The notes beneath the pieces were generated by a model. The model did not search any database. It saw nothing but the letters and a program-made list of their open reading frames with translations, and was not told where the DNA came from. Made by a program: the position numbers and the translations under genes. A DNA stretch of 64,000 nucleotides. Origin: Marisa cornuarietis (Eukaryota > Mollusca > Gastropoda > Architaenioglossa > Ampullariidae). The stretch spans positions 20,540,501 through 20,604,500 of the forward strand of contig SMMW01000003.1 of assembly GCA_004794655.1 (NCBI GenBank), read 5' to 3'. Positions 13,169 through 25,664 of the stretch are shown piece after piece; the stretch's first letter is position 1; each line of letters opens with the position of its first letter.

Positions 13169-15075
13169 CTCACATCTCTTCAGTCCTTTCTACGCACACG
13201 CAGTGTAGCGGCGCAGGAAGAGAGAAGGTGTACACAGCTGGATTATCCTACAGTCCAGGCAGGAAGGTGTGGTATGTTTAGACTCAAATTATCTTTGGAA
13301 CACGTGTGCCTCTACACCACACGATTTTTTTTTAGGGTAAAATACAAGTGGCTTATTTATCGTTTGCCAGCAGCGTGGCTTCGCTCAGAATATGAAATAT
13401 GATCTTGTTGCTAAGAATTGGTCCCCTTCCACCGCACCGCGGTCCCCATTCCCAGGCTTTCAGTGCATGAACAGCCATTTTGAATAAGAACTCTCTTCAC
13501 TGAATCATTCATCATGGCTAGCCATTTTTTTTCTTTCGCTGCGTGCTGGATTATCATTAAACAGTACAGAACAAGTTGTGTCTGACTTAAGGTGGAGTCC
13601 GAGTCCCTTTAGTCTTTTCTCTTCATTGCTAAGCTCCGTATGGAGTGTCATGCTATGGACAGGTTTATTAACTTAAGGCAATTTGCTCCATTCTAGTTTT
13701 GATTGATCTTGTTTAAGTTTTGGATAACGAGAGCTCAATTAAAAAAAACAAATAATGTGTCATTGAAGTTATGCATTTAAAAAAATGAAAGGCACGTGCG
13801 AAATGCGAATGGTTGTCAGATTATATTGCAAGGAATCGATGAAGAACAGAGTTGACCAAAGAAGTGAATATCACACGACTGACTTTTTACGTTCTCTTTA
13901 AACGAATACATCCAGTAAAGAAACAGTAAAGTGTAAATTATTTTCCGATGATCAGGCACAGTTGAATGCCGGGAGCTATTTCTCCAAATCTCGGCGAATA
14001 ACCCCTTCCGCTCACTACATACACGCCTGCAAACATCACTATGTACAGAAAGGCATGACGTCACGTTTGTTCACAGCTACGTCATACAACGTATGGTCCC
14101 AGTTCTCCTATTGGCTGAGGTCTTCTCAACGTACATATACTTACGTGTAATCTCGACGTCTGTGTTGTTGACCTCTTTCTGTGCATGCTGATGTTCGTGG
14201 ACATGTATCTCCTGAACGAAAGTGGGGTGTTCACCTAGATTTGGGTAACATGCACGCACTGAGATCTACCCAATCATTAAAAACAAAATTGCACTCCACT
14301 AGTTTTTTAAAATAAGTGGAAGATGTTCGCCCGAAACGGGTTGAAATTTGTTACAAAAGCAAAACAAACAAACAAGCAAACAAAACACAAACAAAACAAA
14401 ACCAACAAAACTAAACGAATGAAGAAAATGGCGAAACTTGTGGCGGCAACTGTTCTTTGCGCTCACTAAGTCTCATCGTCAACAGCAATTTTTACATAAA
14501 GCACGTGCCAGTCTTCCCCGACACGTGTGGCATTCAGAAGAGTGACTACGGAGAGGGCAGCACAAATGCCGATTCATGACAGATAACTCAGTGATTGATA
14601 TTAGCCGAGTTTACTGTAAACAGGGATGAGGAATGGTTGTAAAGAAAGTAAACCACAAGCAGTAGACACACCGCACGCGCACTAAAGATGAAGCAGGCAG
14701 CACAGACGCTGTCATGAAATGAATCCAACGATTAATTAGCATTAATTCCTCCACTTCACTCAAACCATGGCCAGTTCCTGTCATTGGTATAGTACAGTGC
14801 TTAATGTGCATGTGAACATTGATTGCTTGTACTTTGAATCAGCATTCTGAGTTAGTTTTGGACCATCTGACGAATTCAGTCAGTAGTAACAGTATAGTAC
14901 TAGTAGCTGTAGTAGAACATAAGTGGTAATATTACTACAGTAGCAACAATACTAACAGTGGTGTTGTCGTTTACAACAGGAGTGGGGAAATCATTTGATG
15001 CCGCACGCCAAGGCAATCGCAGATTTCAGTAAATACATAAACTTTTTTCATAGCAAAATAAATGTATATCAAATG

Positions 15076-15111
15076 AATAATAATAATAATAACAACAACA
15101 ACAACAACAAC
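15076..15111. repeat. (AAT)n(AAC)n microsatellite
   Basis: Five AAT-type units followed by seven AAC-type units. A further (AAT) run is at 15471-15496. Confidence 0.9.
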
Positions 15112-16070
15112 GTAAATTTTGAGGAACAAGTAAGGAACATCCATTACGGGATAGACAGGATACATACAAGTACATGACGAAGGATAGTCACGTATGTTTC
15201 TTGTCATGTCGGCTCATACAATAAATAATTTTTGTTTTAAAAATCGTCGACATTACTGTGTACCTTGGTGTACAGTTCTAAGTGTCTAACAGGATCGTTT
15301 CATGAATTTCCAAAGGAAAAGTAAAAGAAAAAGCTTTGGCTGGTAATATGTTCGCTAGGGTTTATGAGTTTATTTGCGCATGTACAAGCAAGTCTGGGTG
15401 TGTAGTATGTGTGTAGGCATTTTCTTAATGCCATGAACTCCTCCATCAGGAGGAGGTAAGTATATACTAAATAATAATAATAATAATAATAATAATTTCG
15501 CTGCATAACGACACACCAAATTGTGCATTACGAAAAAAAGGTTTTGTTGCTATATACTGTTTCCTCTAGGAACCTTTAAATTATAAACGTATATTTTACG
15601 GACTCCAAACAGGTTTTTGCTATGTTTTTTCTAGTGGCTCAGCATATTTTTCGCGCAGCTTATTACTAGAAGGATGATTGAGTGACTCGGAGGACAGCAG
15701 TGCCAGGCAGGCTGAGATTGTACATGTTGTCAAAGTGGTAAAACATTTTTAAGCAGCGGTCCGCGAATGATGTTATTGATATCAAAATGGCCCTTGGAGG
15801 AAAGAAGGTTCCCCATCCGTGGTTTACAAGTACTTTTTAACAAATGAAAAAACGGGGATATTTCTAGTCCATCAATTTTTGTTGCGATGGTAGGTGGTTT
15901 TTGGAGCCCAAATCTGTTAGAGGTAAGGATGATTTTAATGTCACCTCTGTTACGATAAAAACTAATCAAATAAAAAAATTGTTAATAAAATGTCTTAAGT
16001 GAATTGAAGTGAATTCATTCTTCTGATGTGACTGTAGACCCCAGCTAATACGGGAGTTTAATATGTTAAT

Positions 16071-16293
16071 AGGTAAAGATCGTCCCATGACCTCTTTCAG
16101 GTCTCGGTGCCAGCTTTATGTAAGGGCGGTGCCCATCTTCTCTCCATCACTGCCTTGCTTCCCCCAACCCTCTTTGGAGTCAGGTACCCCTTTCCCACAG
16201 CTGGATAGACCTTTCGGGTGGGAGGAATGAGCTGCGCTACACGGGTATCGAACCGACTCTCGCGGTAACCACTCGGCGGTCTGCTCCCCCGCG
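16071..16293 (-). mobile_element. tRNA-derived SINE, family A, copy 1
   Basis: On the minus strand the head near 16293 contains GCCGAGTGGTTACCG, a tRNA A-box-like sequence. About 20 bases later comes GGTTCGATACC, a near-perfect B box. This is the internal pol III promoter of a Leu/Ser-type tRNA. A non-tRNA body follows (GACTCCAAAGAGGGTTGGGG, then GACCTGAAAGAGGTCATGGG). The same head and body occur at 61933-62207. Confidence 0.8.
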
Positions 16294-17745
16294 TAATAAT
16301 GTTAATAATGCGCTGATTAATTAGCGAACCGACAGTCGTGAGCTAATTAAGAGCAATGAAGTTTTTTATGTTTCCAAAACTCAGGAGAGAACTGTAATGT
16401 TTAAACGCTTATATTTCGGGGTAGGAAGAGAGTTTGGAAATACTATCTAAGTTCACTCACTTGAGTAAATTGAAATAAATCAAGGGTGCTGTCCGCTCAC
16501 TCCTCAGTTCTTCATCCGGGCATTTAGTTTGTGTTTTTTGTGATGTTGTCGTCTGTTTGCTGACGTTTATGTTCCTTGTATGGATGACTGTCGCTTCGTT
16601 TGTAGTCTTTCGTGTGCAGTCCATTGAGCTCACCTCCACACGGGGAAATGCGCTTTACAAAATCCTCCTCCTCCTTCTCCCCTCCTCCTCCTCATCAAAT
16701 TTGCACTCGATAACTTTTGTCTTCCTATTTAAGGTGTTATACTGTTATATCCAGAGTTAGCAACACTTTTTGCTTCACTTTATTAGTAAGCGGATGCGGA
16801 CTCAACTTTAAAAAAAAACTGATCAACTTTACACCGTTTGTTCTAGGTATTGAGAGGGCGTCCATATTTTTCGGATGATACACATTGTGCCAGGTTGTTT
16901 ATAGAAAGCAGGCCTAAGGAGTGTTAAGGGCCGGGACATTTGCTGGTTAGTCGTGTTTTTTCTGCTACCTCCGTGTCTAAAAATTAAGCTTTTGCCACAA
17001 GGCGGAGGCAAAAAAACAAATAACTATTTTTTTTCTTCTGTTATCCAAGGAGTATGTCTGTCAGAGTGTTAGTTTCGGTGTTAGTATGATAGACTATCAT
17101 TTCCAGGTTTGTTTTGGTGCCCCAGGGTTTCTTTAGCAATGTACCTCCCTGAGGTCACACCTGTGTCCGTGGCTGTTAGTGAAGTGGGCTGGGCAGAGCT
17201 GAAGGACAAACAAATAAATAAAAAAACAGGAAGAAAGAAAATGAAACCGGGAGGTAGCATGCTCACCCATCTCCCAAAGAAGTAGGACAGCCATTTACCA
17301 AGCAATAAAATAAAATAAAATAAAATAAAAACACCCCAGAAAATATTTACGAAGAAACCTACATAAACTGTTAAGTCATTTGAGTTTTCGAGCATGTTGC
17401 TCAACTAGTCGAAAATTTGAACTTTGATCGACTAATTGCTGGTAAAATATGTCCACAAACTACGGAAAGCACTGATTTTGTTCTAAAGAATTTGTTGTCT
17501 TTGTTCACAGCTGATTAAAAGAGTGGCTTTCATTTTATTTCATCTTTTGCTGTGTAGTATATTTTTCTCTCTCTCTTTCTCAACCAGGGGCTATTTTAGC
17601 TGTAAAGAATCAGTCTCTCGACGTTGGTTTCTTTTACGAAACCGAGACAATGAAAGTGGACGACACATCAGGTTTACCGCAAAGACGGGGATGAGACCAT
17701 GCGCTCTGTGAGAATAATAATCTGGTTGTTAGCATCAAACAAACA

Positions 17746-17751
17746 TTTATT
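17746..17751 (-). terminator. Candidate Irx polyadenylation signal AATAAA
   Basis: This is the first AATAAA I find on the minus strand downstream of the proposed stop, about 1 kb away. It would give a 3' UTR of about 1 kb, which includes the 15-bp triplicate at 17856-17899. AATAAA is common by chance in AT-rich DNA, so this is only a candidate. Confidence 0.3.
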
Positions 17752-17855
17752 AACATGTATTAGTATTACAATTCTTAAATACCTACACAAATAGTTACAC
17801 ATCGACAGTCACGTAGGTCCTCAAGAACGCGGACTGCTGGTCTGCTAGTGCTACT

Positions 17856-17899
17856 AGAACAGGTGTTGTCAGAACAGGTGTTGTCAGAACAGGTGTTGC
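17856..17899. repeat. 15-bp repeat, three units, in the presumed Irx 3' UTR
   Basis: AGAACAGGTGTTGTC occurs three times in a row, the last ending GTTGCA. Confidence 0.85.
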
Positions 17900-18755
17900 A
17901 GGCCTTTACAGTCTTGCTTTTCACGCAGGTGCTGGTTCCAAAGAAAAGTTGTAATCCACGCACATGGTGCTTGAACCAGTTTTTGGCTAAGGAGTCCTAG
18001 AGACAGCTCGGAAAGTTGAATAAGAAACACAGGCGACCTTTTCTATGCTTTAGTTTTCTTCGACAAAATGTTTTGTCAGATGGTGAGACAGAATCTCAGA
18101 CCGAACTGTAGAGTTCACTGCCTGTACTTACTTACGTATACAGTTTGTTCTTACTAGGTATTACCGTGTCATCTTTACAACATTATTCCCGACCTGCTAT
18201 AACTTAATGGTTCCTACATTGTCTTGGCAAGAATTCGTACTTCACAGTCCACGGGTTGTAAAAAGTTACCAGTAAACAGCATGCGGACTGTGGAGCTGGA
18301 ACCAGAGCCACTAGTGTTAAAGGCCCAGTGCCTTGACCAGTACTCAATCGGATGGGTCCATAGTGTTGATGAGGAAGACTCCTTCACTGCTTTTCTACCC
18401 TCACAGCTCCGTCCCTGTAGAGAGCAGTGTAGAGACAAGTGCATCTCTACTCTATATATCTACGACATACAGTATTTCACTTGTGTTTTGTTGTTGTGAA
18501 ACTCGACCATGTGAAGTGTCACACAAGTCCTCGTGCTGTGCGACAGACTTCAGCAGAACCCTTGGGGGACGTGTTGTATCTACATATACACACATATACA
18601 CTGGATGTTTTCGGAAGTGGACTTCACTTCTTAATTCTGGATCACGGTTCGCTCTCCAGGCTGGACCAGCCTTGACTGAAGCCTAGAATATCCTCGTCTG
18701 ATTCTTGTTGAATGCACTCGGAGTGCGGGCTCTGCTCCTGGTTTGAGGTCTGCTC

Positions 18756-18775
18756 CTATGTTCCTGGTTTCACGT
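18756..18775 (-). CDS. Irx: Probable terminal Irx coding exon (six-residue tail)
   Basis: The best acceptor downstream of the large exon is TTTGTTTTATTTATTTTGTTGTTGCAG, ending at 18776, with a long T-rich tract. In the phase set by the previous donor it adds Asp-Val-Lys-Pro-Gly-Thr and then TAG at 18758-18756. The tail is very short. After the stop the same frame stays open for about 37 codons (18755-18645) and reads like coding sequence (for example QQESDEDILGFSQGWSS). An alternative acceptor ATTCTAG|GC further in would give GFSQGWSSLESEP. Which end is real cannot be decided by reading. Confidence 0.5.
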
Positions 18776-21700
18776 CTGCAACAACAAAATAAATAAAACA
18801 AAATAAACTGCCCCGACTGCGGTCTTAACCTTTTTCTTAACCTCCTGTCCACTGGTGGTAGGTTTTTCACACCACAGTCGCTAGAAGAAGAAAAAGAAGA
18901 AAAAAGAAGAAGATGCTGCTGCTGTTGCTGCTGCTGCTGCTCCTCAATGCGCTGTGACATTAATAATCGGCTTAGCAAGATCTGTGTCACACACACATCA
19001 TGCGCATGCACAGCACACACACTAAGACGCCTACATAAATAAGTCAGACACAGACACACACAGGAGTGGAAAGTACGAAAAAAGACAAGAGAAAGCCACC
19101 AGCTACTTAAAGGATTTACGGAAGAGGTGGGTCAAGTCCAGATTTGAAAACGTCAAAGGCAGGACGCGTGCGAAGTAACTGCGGCAAAGTATAACCGACA
19201 TTAGAGCACAGAAATAAAGAATGGTGGCCGAACATCTCCCGTCTGATACGTGACACATGCAGGATACAGTGATGTCTGCTACTAGGAGCAATAAAAAAAC
19301 TATTCTGCTTGAAATGTGGTTTAGAGTTGTCTCATCATGTTCATGCGGAATCCATAAACATTTATTGTAATAACGAAGGCAAGAAATATGGTCTATACCA
19401 CTCAAAATAAAAATCGACTTACCGTTTGTGGTTTTCTTGGTCTGCAGGTCGAGGGCTTCTGTCTGAGGACTGACATCTGTGCTGGAAGGGGGGTACAGAG
19501 TGGAAGTGACCCTGGGCGGAAGATCGCTGTGAGCGACATCACTCTCTGACGATAGGCTGATGTCTGATGACGCTGTGCGAGGCTTCTTAACCGGAGGTGA
19601 CGTCATCCAACCTGCTGCTCTGCCCCGTTGTCGCGGGAGTAAGGGCAGAGGGCGAATGGCTTGTCTTCCTTCTGCTTCCGATGTCATGGTGGACAGGTCA
19701 TGTCCTGACGACTCACCGTTCTGCTCGGCGGTCGATCGAGAGCAAAGGGCTGCAGACCAATCAAGCGGGTCACGTGACACGTCATCGTCCTTTGTCCGGT
19801 CATTCTTCCGGTCATTTTCACTGACTTTCGCCGTGGACCCTGTGGCTGACGTCCCTTCGGAATCTGAGTGGATGATCTCGGAAATGGACCAGATCTTCGG
19901 CCGCGAGGACTGCCCCACGGACGAGGAGGAGCGCGCCACACTTGTGGAGGCAGCAGTCGCTGCAGCACCCTGTAGTATCGCAGGCTGTGCGACAACCGCC
20001 GGCGTCAAAGTCTTTGAGAAGGTCGCTTGTGTAGAACCGTTGCCATGGGCAAGTCCATTTGGGACTCCGTGGAGAGCCATTGCGGGTGAGATGCCGGAAG
20101 TGTATAAAAAGAAAGGAATGCGGTTGGCAACAAATGGCGGCGATGACGTGAACGATGTGTGTGGAGACGAGGAGGACAGAGGACTGTGCTTGCCCATGGG
20201 GGAGGAGGTAGAGGCGGACGTGGCGGTGGGCGTGGCTGGACCGTCCTCATGATCAGAGATGTCCGACACGTCGACGTTAATGTCCTCGTCGGAGTCTGTA
20301 CATCCGCCTGATACATAACATTGCCAATATTTTTACAATCAGACTCTCTCTTTCTCTCTTTTTATAATCTGGCATTGTATCTTCCGATGTATAATGCAAA
20401 AGATTAACACACGAACTTATCGAATTATACTTCATGAAAGTACTTGTCAAAACGAATGACAACTTACTAGTAACTGTAGCCATGTATTATTATTGTTGTT
20501 TGGACCACTTTCATGGGTCTATGTCTTTTGAATAAACTCACTCACTATTTCTTTAGATGATTGTATTTATATATTGAGATAGAAAATATTTTTAATATCT
20601 TAAATGTTTAATGACCCAATGTATTTCTTTAAATATTGATGACCTACCCCTTGACAGGAACCCAAAGGTGGTGTCAATAAATTATCAAATCTTAAATCTC
20701 ACTCACTCACTTCCTATTTCGCATAAGGTCCACCACCTCCTTCCACCGAAAAAGTGGGAGAAAAAGAAGGGGGGGGGGTGGAGAAAGAGAGAGTAAGTGC
20801 ATATGACAGAAAAACAGATAATATCCAGTATAGTTTTGGTCAGAACATTTGGAATTATTTATTTCAAAATACTTTCGAAATCGATGCTATGCCTATTTGC
20901 CAGATTGACGTTATGTTTCCACATACTGTGCATCGAAATTGTCATTACATCACTTGCCACGTGTCCGCATACTTATTGTGGTTCGACATTGTGATTACTC
21001 AGTTGCCACATGTCCTTTAGAGCAAGTGAGGGGTCGGTACTGGGTTTATCAACAAAAGTCAAAGGTCAAAGACCACGATGGCTCCGCCTTCCGGAAGCCA
21101 TTGCCTAGATACGGGCATTGTGTATATCAGGTGAAGTGGTACATCAGATTATTAGCGAGTCGACTGCGAGTGAACGTGGACAGCATGCCAATAACTATTT
21201 GGTTATGTTGTTTAATTTTGGGTTTAAAGTTGTGTAGTGACACAAGTAGGGGTCATAGGTTCCATTCTCATCCCAAACTACCTTTTTTAAATTGTTTGTT
21301 CCTTTACGCCGGATATCTTTCGTGTATTTTGTATTATTTTATTTGAGTCATTTGATCGAGACGTGTAATATTACGACATAGATTATTGTTGAGGTTTGGA
21401 AAGGAGTTAGCGTTAGGGTTTGAGGCTGATCCCAAGTCTGTGAGACAAAAATAAAAGACGGTATGTCCATCCATCGTCTAACTTGGTGGGGAAAACAGTA
21501 AGTGGCGTTCAGTGGACAAGGGGCGGTTGTCTGCTATCTGCCTGAATGTCCACGTCATCATTAGCCATCAATTTAGCCTCCTGATCCACTGTCAGCTAGG
21601 CAAAAAAACCGCGAAAGGTTATCTGCACACGAGCGGCTGGGGCAAACTCTCGCGAGATCTCGGGTGTGCGAGACAAAAGCACCCGGCCACAGGCGGCGGC

Positions 21701-23806
21701 GACTCGCCCCCAGACGTGGTATGCGAGGACAGCGGCGCGCGCTACAAGTGGACACGAGCTTCTGTTGCCGCTCTTGACGGGTTAGCGGGTGACGCGGCCA
21801 TCTGGGTTAATGCAGACGGGTGGGCTGAGTGACAAGTTGTGCACGTGAAGGGCCCGACGGGCGAGTAGCGCGCGACCAAACTGCGCACCGCGCGCCCAGT
21901 GTTGTGACGAGAGGTGTCCTCACCCCCCCCCTGCACGCAGCGATTACCACCTGCTGGGACGCACGGCCATGACGAGGGACCAGACAGTCACGGGGTAGGG
22001 GGAGGGAAGGGGACGAGAGGATGCAGATCTGTGTGTGTGTGTGTGTGTTGGCGCGGGTGGGGGGAACAGAGAGAGAAGAGAAATAGACGGGGGGAGATTT
22101 GTAGACAATGCAATTGTCATGCTCCTGTATTCTGACAGGAAAGCACGCACGGGAAATCCATTTTAACGTATTAGATAACTCGGTAGAAAAAATATTCCTC
22201 TCTTTGTTTAAACCTGCGTGATAATGTATCTAAATACGAGAAACTTGACTAGCGTTTAGTGTCGGAAGAGATTGAAAATGAACTGTGGTCGACTATATCA
22301 ACAATTGATTCTTCGACACGTCCTATGCAGGCCCTGTTTGCTAATTACTTGACATAAAAACTAATTTTTCTTGCATGCAGACACTCACTCTCTCTTTCTC
22401 TCAAGCACAGACACACGCACACGCACGCAAACACGCACACACACGCACACACACACACACACGCACGCACACACACACACACACTCACACACATTTACTC
22501 AATAAGAGACCTTAGCACGCGCGCTCAACCAGAGATCGGTTTTACGGGTAGCCAGGGTTTGACCATCTACAGACTTTAAAGTGTCTCTTCAATCTTCCCG
22601 TCCTGTTGCGGTTTATATAACTCATCTCTGTTGAGTGTACTTATCCCTGTTGAGTGTTTACCTAACTTCTCTCTTCATTTGTGGCACAACAATACTGAGC
22701 ACTGCAGATTTTGATTTGCGTATAGTTTTATTTTATATATACCACTAGTGACATTTGGAAGGGTGACTGGCAGGATTACAGCCCAAATCAGATATTTTTT
22801 TAAAAATTCCCGTTCTGTTTTACACATTCCAGTATGAACGAAAACACCACATTTTGAGCACTTTCGTCAAGGTCACGTGACACGTTTACTTACGTAACAG
22901 CCCACAGTCATCGTCCGTTTCATTGGCGTCGTCGTCGTCGTCCCTGTCGCGGGGGTTGTGGTCGCTGTCGTCGTGCGCGCCGTCCTTGACTGTGTACAGA
23001 CGACTCTCTTTCTTCAATCGTCGGCGGGCGTTGGCAAACCAGGTGGACACCTGGAAGAACGGTACACGTAGTCGTCAGAATGGAACAAAGCATCCCCTAG
23101 TTGTTAGAACAGCTTACAACAAACGACAACTCCACCCAAAAAAACTTCTTCTAGTTAAATCCCCGAATACACGAAGCCCTCTACTGTAATAAAGATATCC
23201 AGTCATACAGGTTTCAAGCATTTAACTAACCATAAATCTGGCATTGGGAATCACGTGTGCACGCGGTGATGAGAAGCAGGTGCATAAATATGGTCTTGAA
23301 GAAGGAACAAGGTGTGCCTCGTAGGTAAGACTTCCAGAGAGATTTTTATGACGAGAAAGAAGATAAGAATCCTTTCCAATTGAACACCGGACGGTCAGTA
23401 AAAGGACCCCTGTCATGTCAGCGATTAGAGAAGTAAGATACTCACCTGGGTTAGGGTCATTTTTGTTATGATTGCAAGCATAATTTTTTCTGCCTTCGTG
23501 GGGTACGGATTCTTGCGGTGTTCGTGTAGCCAAGCCTTTAGTGGTCCCGTTGTCTCGCGGGTCGCTGCTTTGCGCATGCCTAGACCGTTGACATCGAGTC
23601 CTGCATATCTGATGTACACAACATGCTATTTAAAACTATTAATTACAAGATCGCTTTGATTTTACACATAATTAAATTCCATATACTTATATGCATTTTC
23701 CTGTCCACAAACACACACACTAGCGCATGCGCGGGGCTTTCGTTTCTATTGACCAGAAGACTTCTGTAACCACGCGGATCCGTAGACTTCCTTTTGACAT
23801 TCGTTG

Positions 23807-23871
<65 letters not shown>

Positions 23872-25617
23872 CGAGCTGCTCCATCCTAAAATATACATCT
23901 TGAATTGTGGAACGTGCTGTCTAGAGTTTATCACGGGTACGGCACTTGACTGGCTGATGGCTGGGGACTACATAGTGTACTTTACACGGTGAATCCTTTT
24001 CTTCATTTCGGCTTAGAGTACATGTTAATTTGTAATTTTGACATCACTGATTTTATGGGAGTGCACATCTGAAACTTGTATATCTGACACCTTGAGCAAG
24101 CAGCACCGGGCTCTCGGCATCTTGTGTCTTCTCTCCACAGGACTGTCACATCTTTATTCTATTGAGCTCGCTGCCTAGTGAGGAAGTGTGCTATGTAACA
24201 GCTATCATTATTATTAACACACTACACACTACACACTTTAACACTTACACACCACCTGTGCACACCTGCGCGCTCACACACACTTGCGCGCGCGCCCACA
24301 CGCACACACACACACACACACCTGTTTATTTTACGTATAGCACTACAATTTTGTTTTATTATTATTATTATTATTATTGTTATTATTATTATTATTGTTA
24401 TTATTATTATTATTATTCCCGTTTGTATGCGTTATCCCTTTTTCTTTCCTGTCGTCTTGGTTGGTTTCTTCAATTTCTCCCTACCATGATGATTTTTGTT
24501 ATAATTAGTATCATTTGTATCATTTGTAAAGCGCCATGAGCCTGCTCTTAGGGCTGGGATATGACGCTATAAAAATAACCATTGATATAATCAATATTAA
24601 TAATAGTCAATAAACTCACAGTAGTCCATAAGGATGTGTTGCCATGCCAGGGTCAAAGGGTATACGTGGACCCGCAGAAGTCAGAGTTGTTAATTCTGGT
24701 CTAACAGGAAGTCCCCGAAACTAAATATAGACAAATCCAGAAAGAGTTTCAGTTGAAAAGAAAACCGCAGGAGTCCTTCGTTACATCACAACTGAAAACA
24801 GATGATGTCTTTTTAGCCCCATAACCTCGAGTACAAGGTACACGTTGTAATTAATGCTCTTTTGAAAATGACTAACATAATGAATTTTACTGTCATCCAC
24901 AAAATATTCTGGCTGCTGGCCAGCTTAGACTTTTGAATCTACCATTTCCTCAAGCGCACGGCATCTGCATCGTAAATGTATAGGATCCATGAACTGGGAT
25001 GTTTACTTCCGGGTCAAGGGAGAGGCTGAAGACTGGAGACGAGATTAAGGTGAAGGACGCCGCAGTACGAAAAATCTAATTAACTATTGAAAACCTTTAT
25101 AATATATATATATATATATCTCAAACAAATGTTATCCTAAGAACGTTCCAACGTAAATGGTATTATTTCCACAGTCAGATCTCGTATCTGTCTACTATAT
25201 CTACAGTGAAATCTCGCAAATATTCGATGATGATGATGATGATGATGATGATTATGAGGAGGAGGAGGAGGATAATGATGATGATGATGATTATTATTAT
25301 GAGGAGGAGAAGTAGCTCTTTTAAAGTGCACTATATCAATAATTTCCTGTGCAAAATAATGTATTAACACGTGTGTAAGCCGATCTACTGGTCTACTTGT
25401 AAAAACATCAGGATGTATGTGACTGGACTGTACGTGTACATAAAAATACTCTTATTTGGACTTGTATGTTACCTGTGAGCAGGTACCTAAGAATCGAAGG
25501 TCTATTGATAGTAAATGTATTTAAACGTATTCATCTTCATCTTTTTCGAAGTTAATTACATGATTCCGCATTTAGGCTGTGGATCTGTATAAACAAAGAA
25601 AGTAAAACAAAGAGAGA

Positions 25618-25664
<47 letters not shown>

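Larger units (their letters stand above)
11221..17745. other. Region without recognised genes between the decamer array and the Irx 3' end
   Basis: Holds microsatellites and the SINE at 16071-16293. Open frames are short and without recognisable motifs. Confidence 0.6.

Noticed and set aside
18214..18444. Minus-strand frame of 76 codons as a further Irx exon
   Set aside because: No acceptor in the needed phase leads into it and it contains no Irx motif.
19103..19422. Extension of the large Irx exon frame past 19423
   Set aside because: A consensus donor (AAACG|GTAAGT) ends the exon, and the sequence beyond it is AT-rich and unlike the family.
19560..20252. Plus-strand open frame of 230 codons
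   Set aside because: It lies exactly opposite the large Irx C-terminal exon and has no motif; it is an antisense shadow of a GC-rich coding exon.
23600..23600. Alternative acceptor ATGCAG|GAC for the homeodomain exon
   Set aside because: It would need a phase-1 donor upstream; the linker exon ends in phase 2, which fits only the acceptor at 23608.
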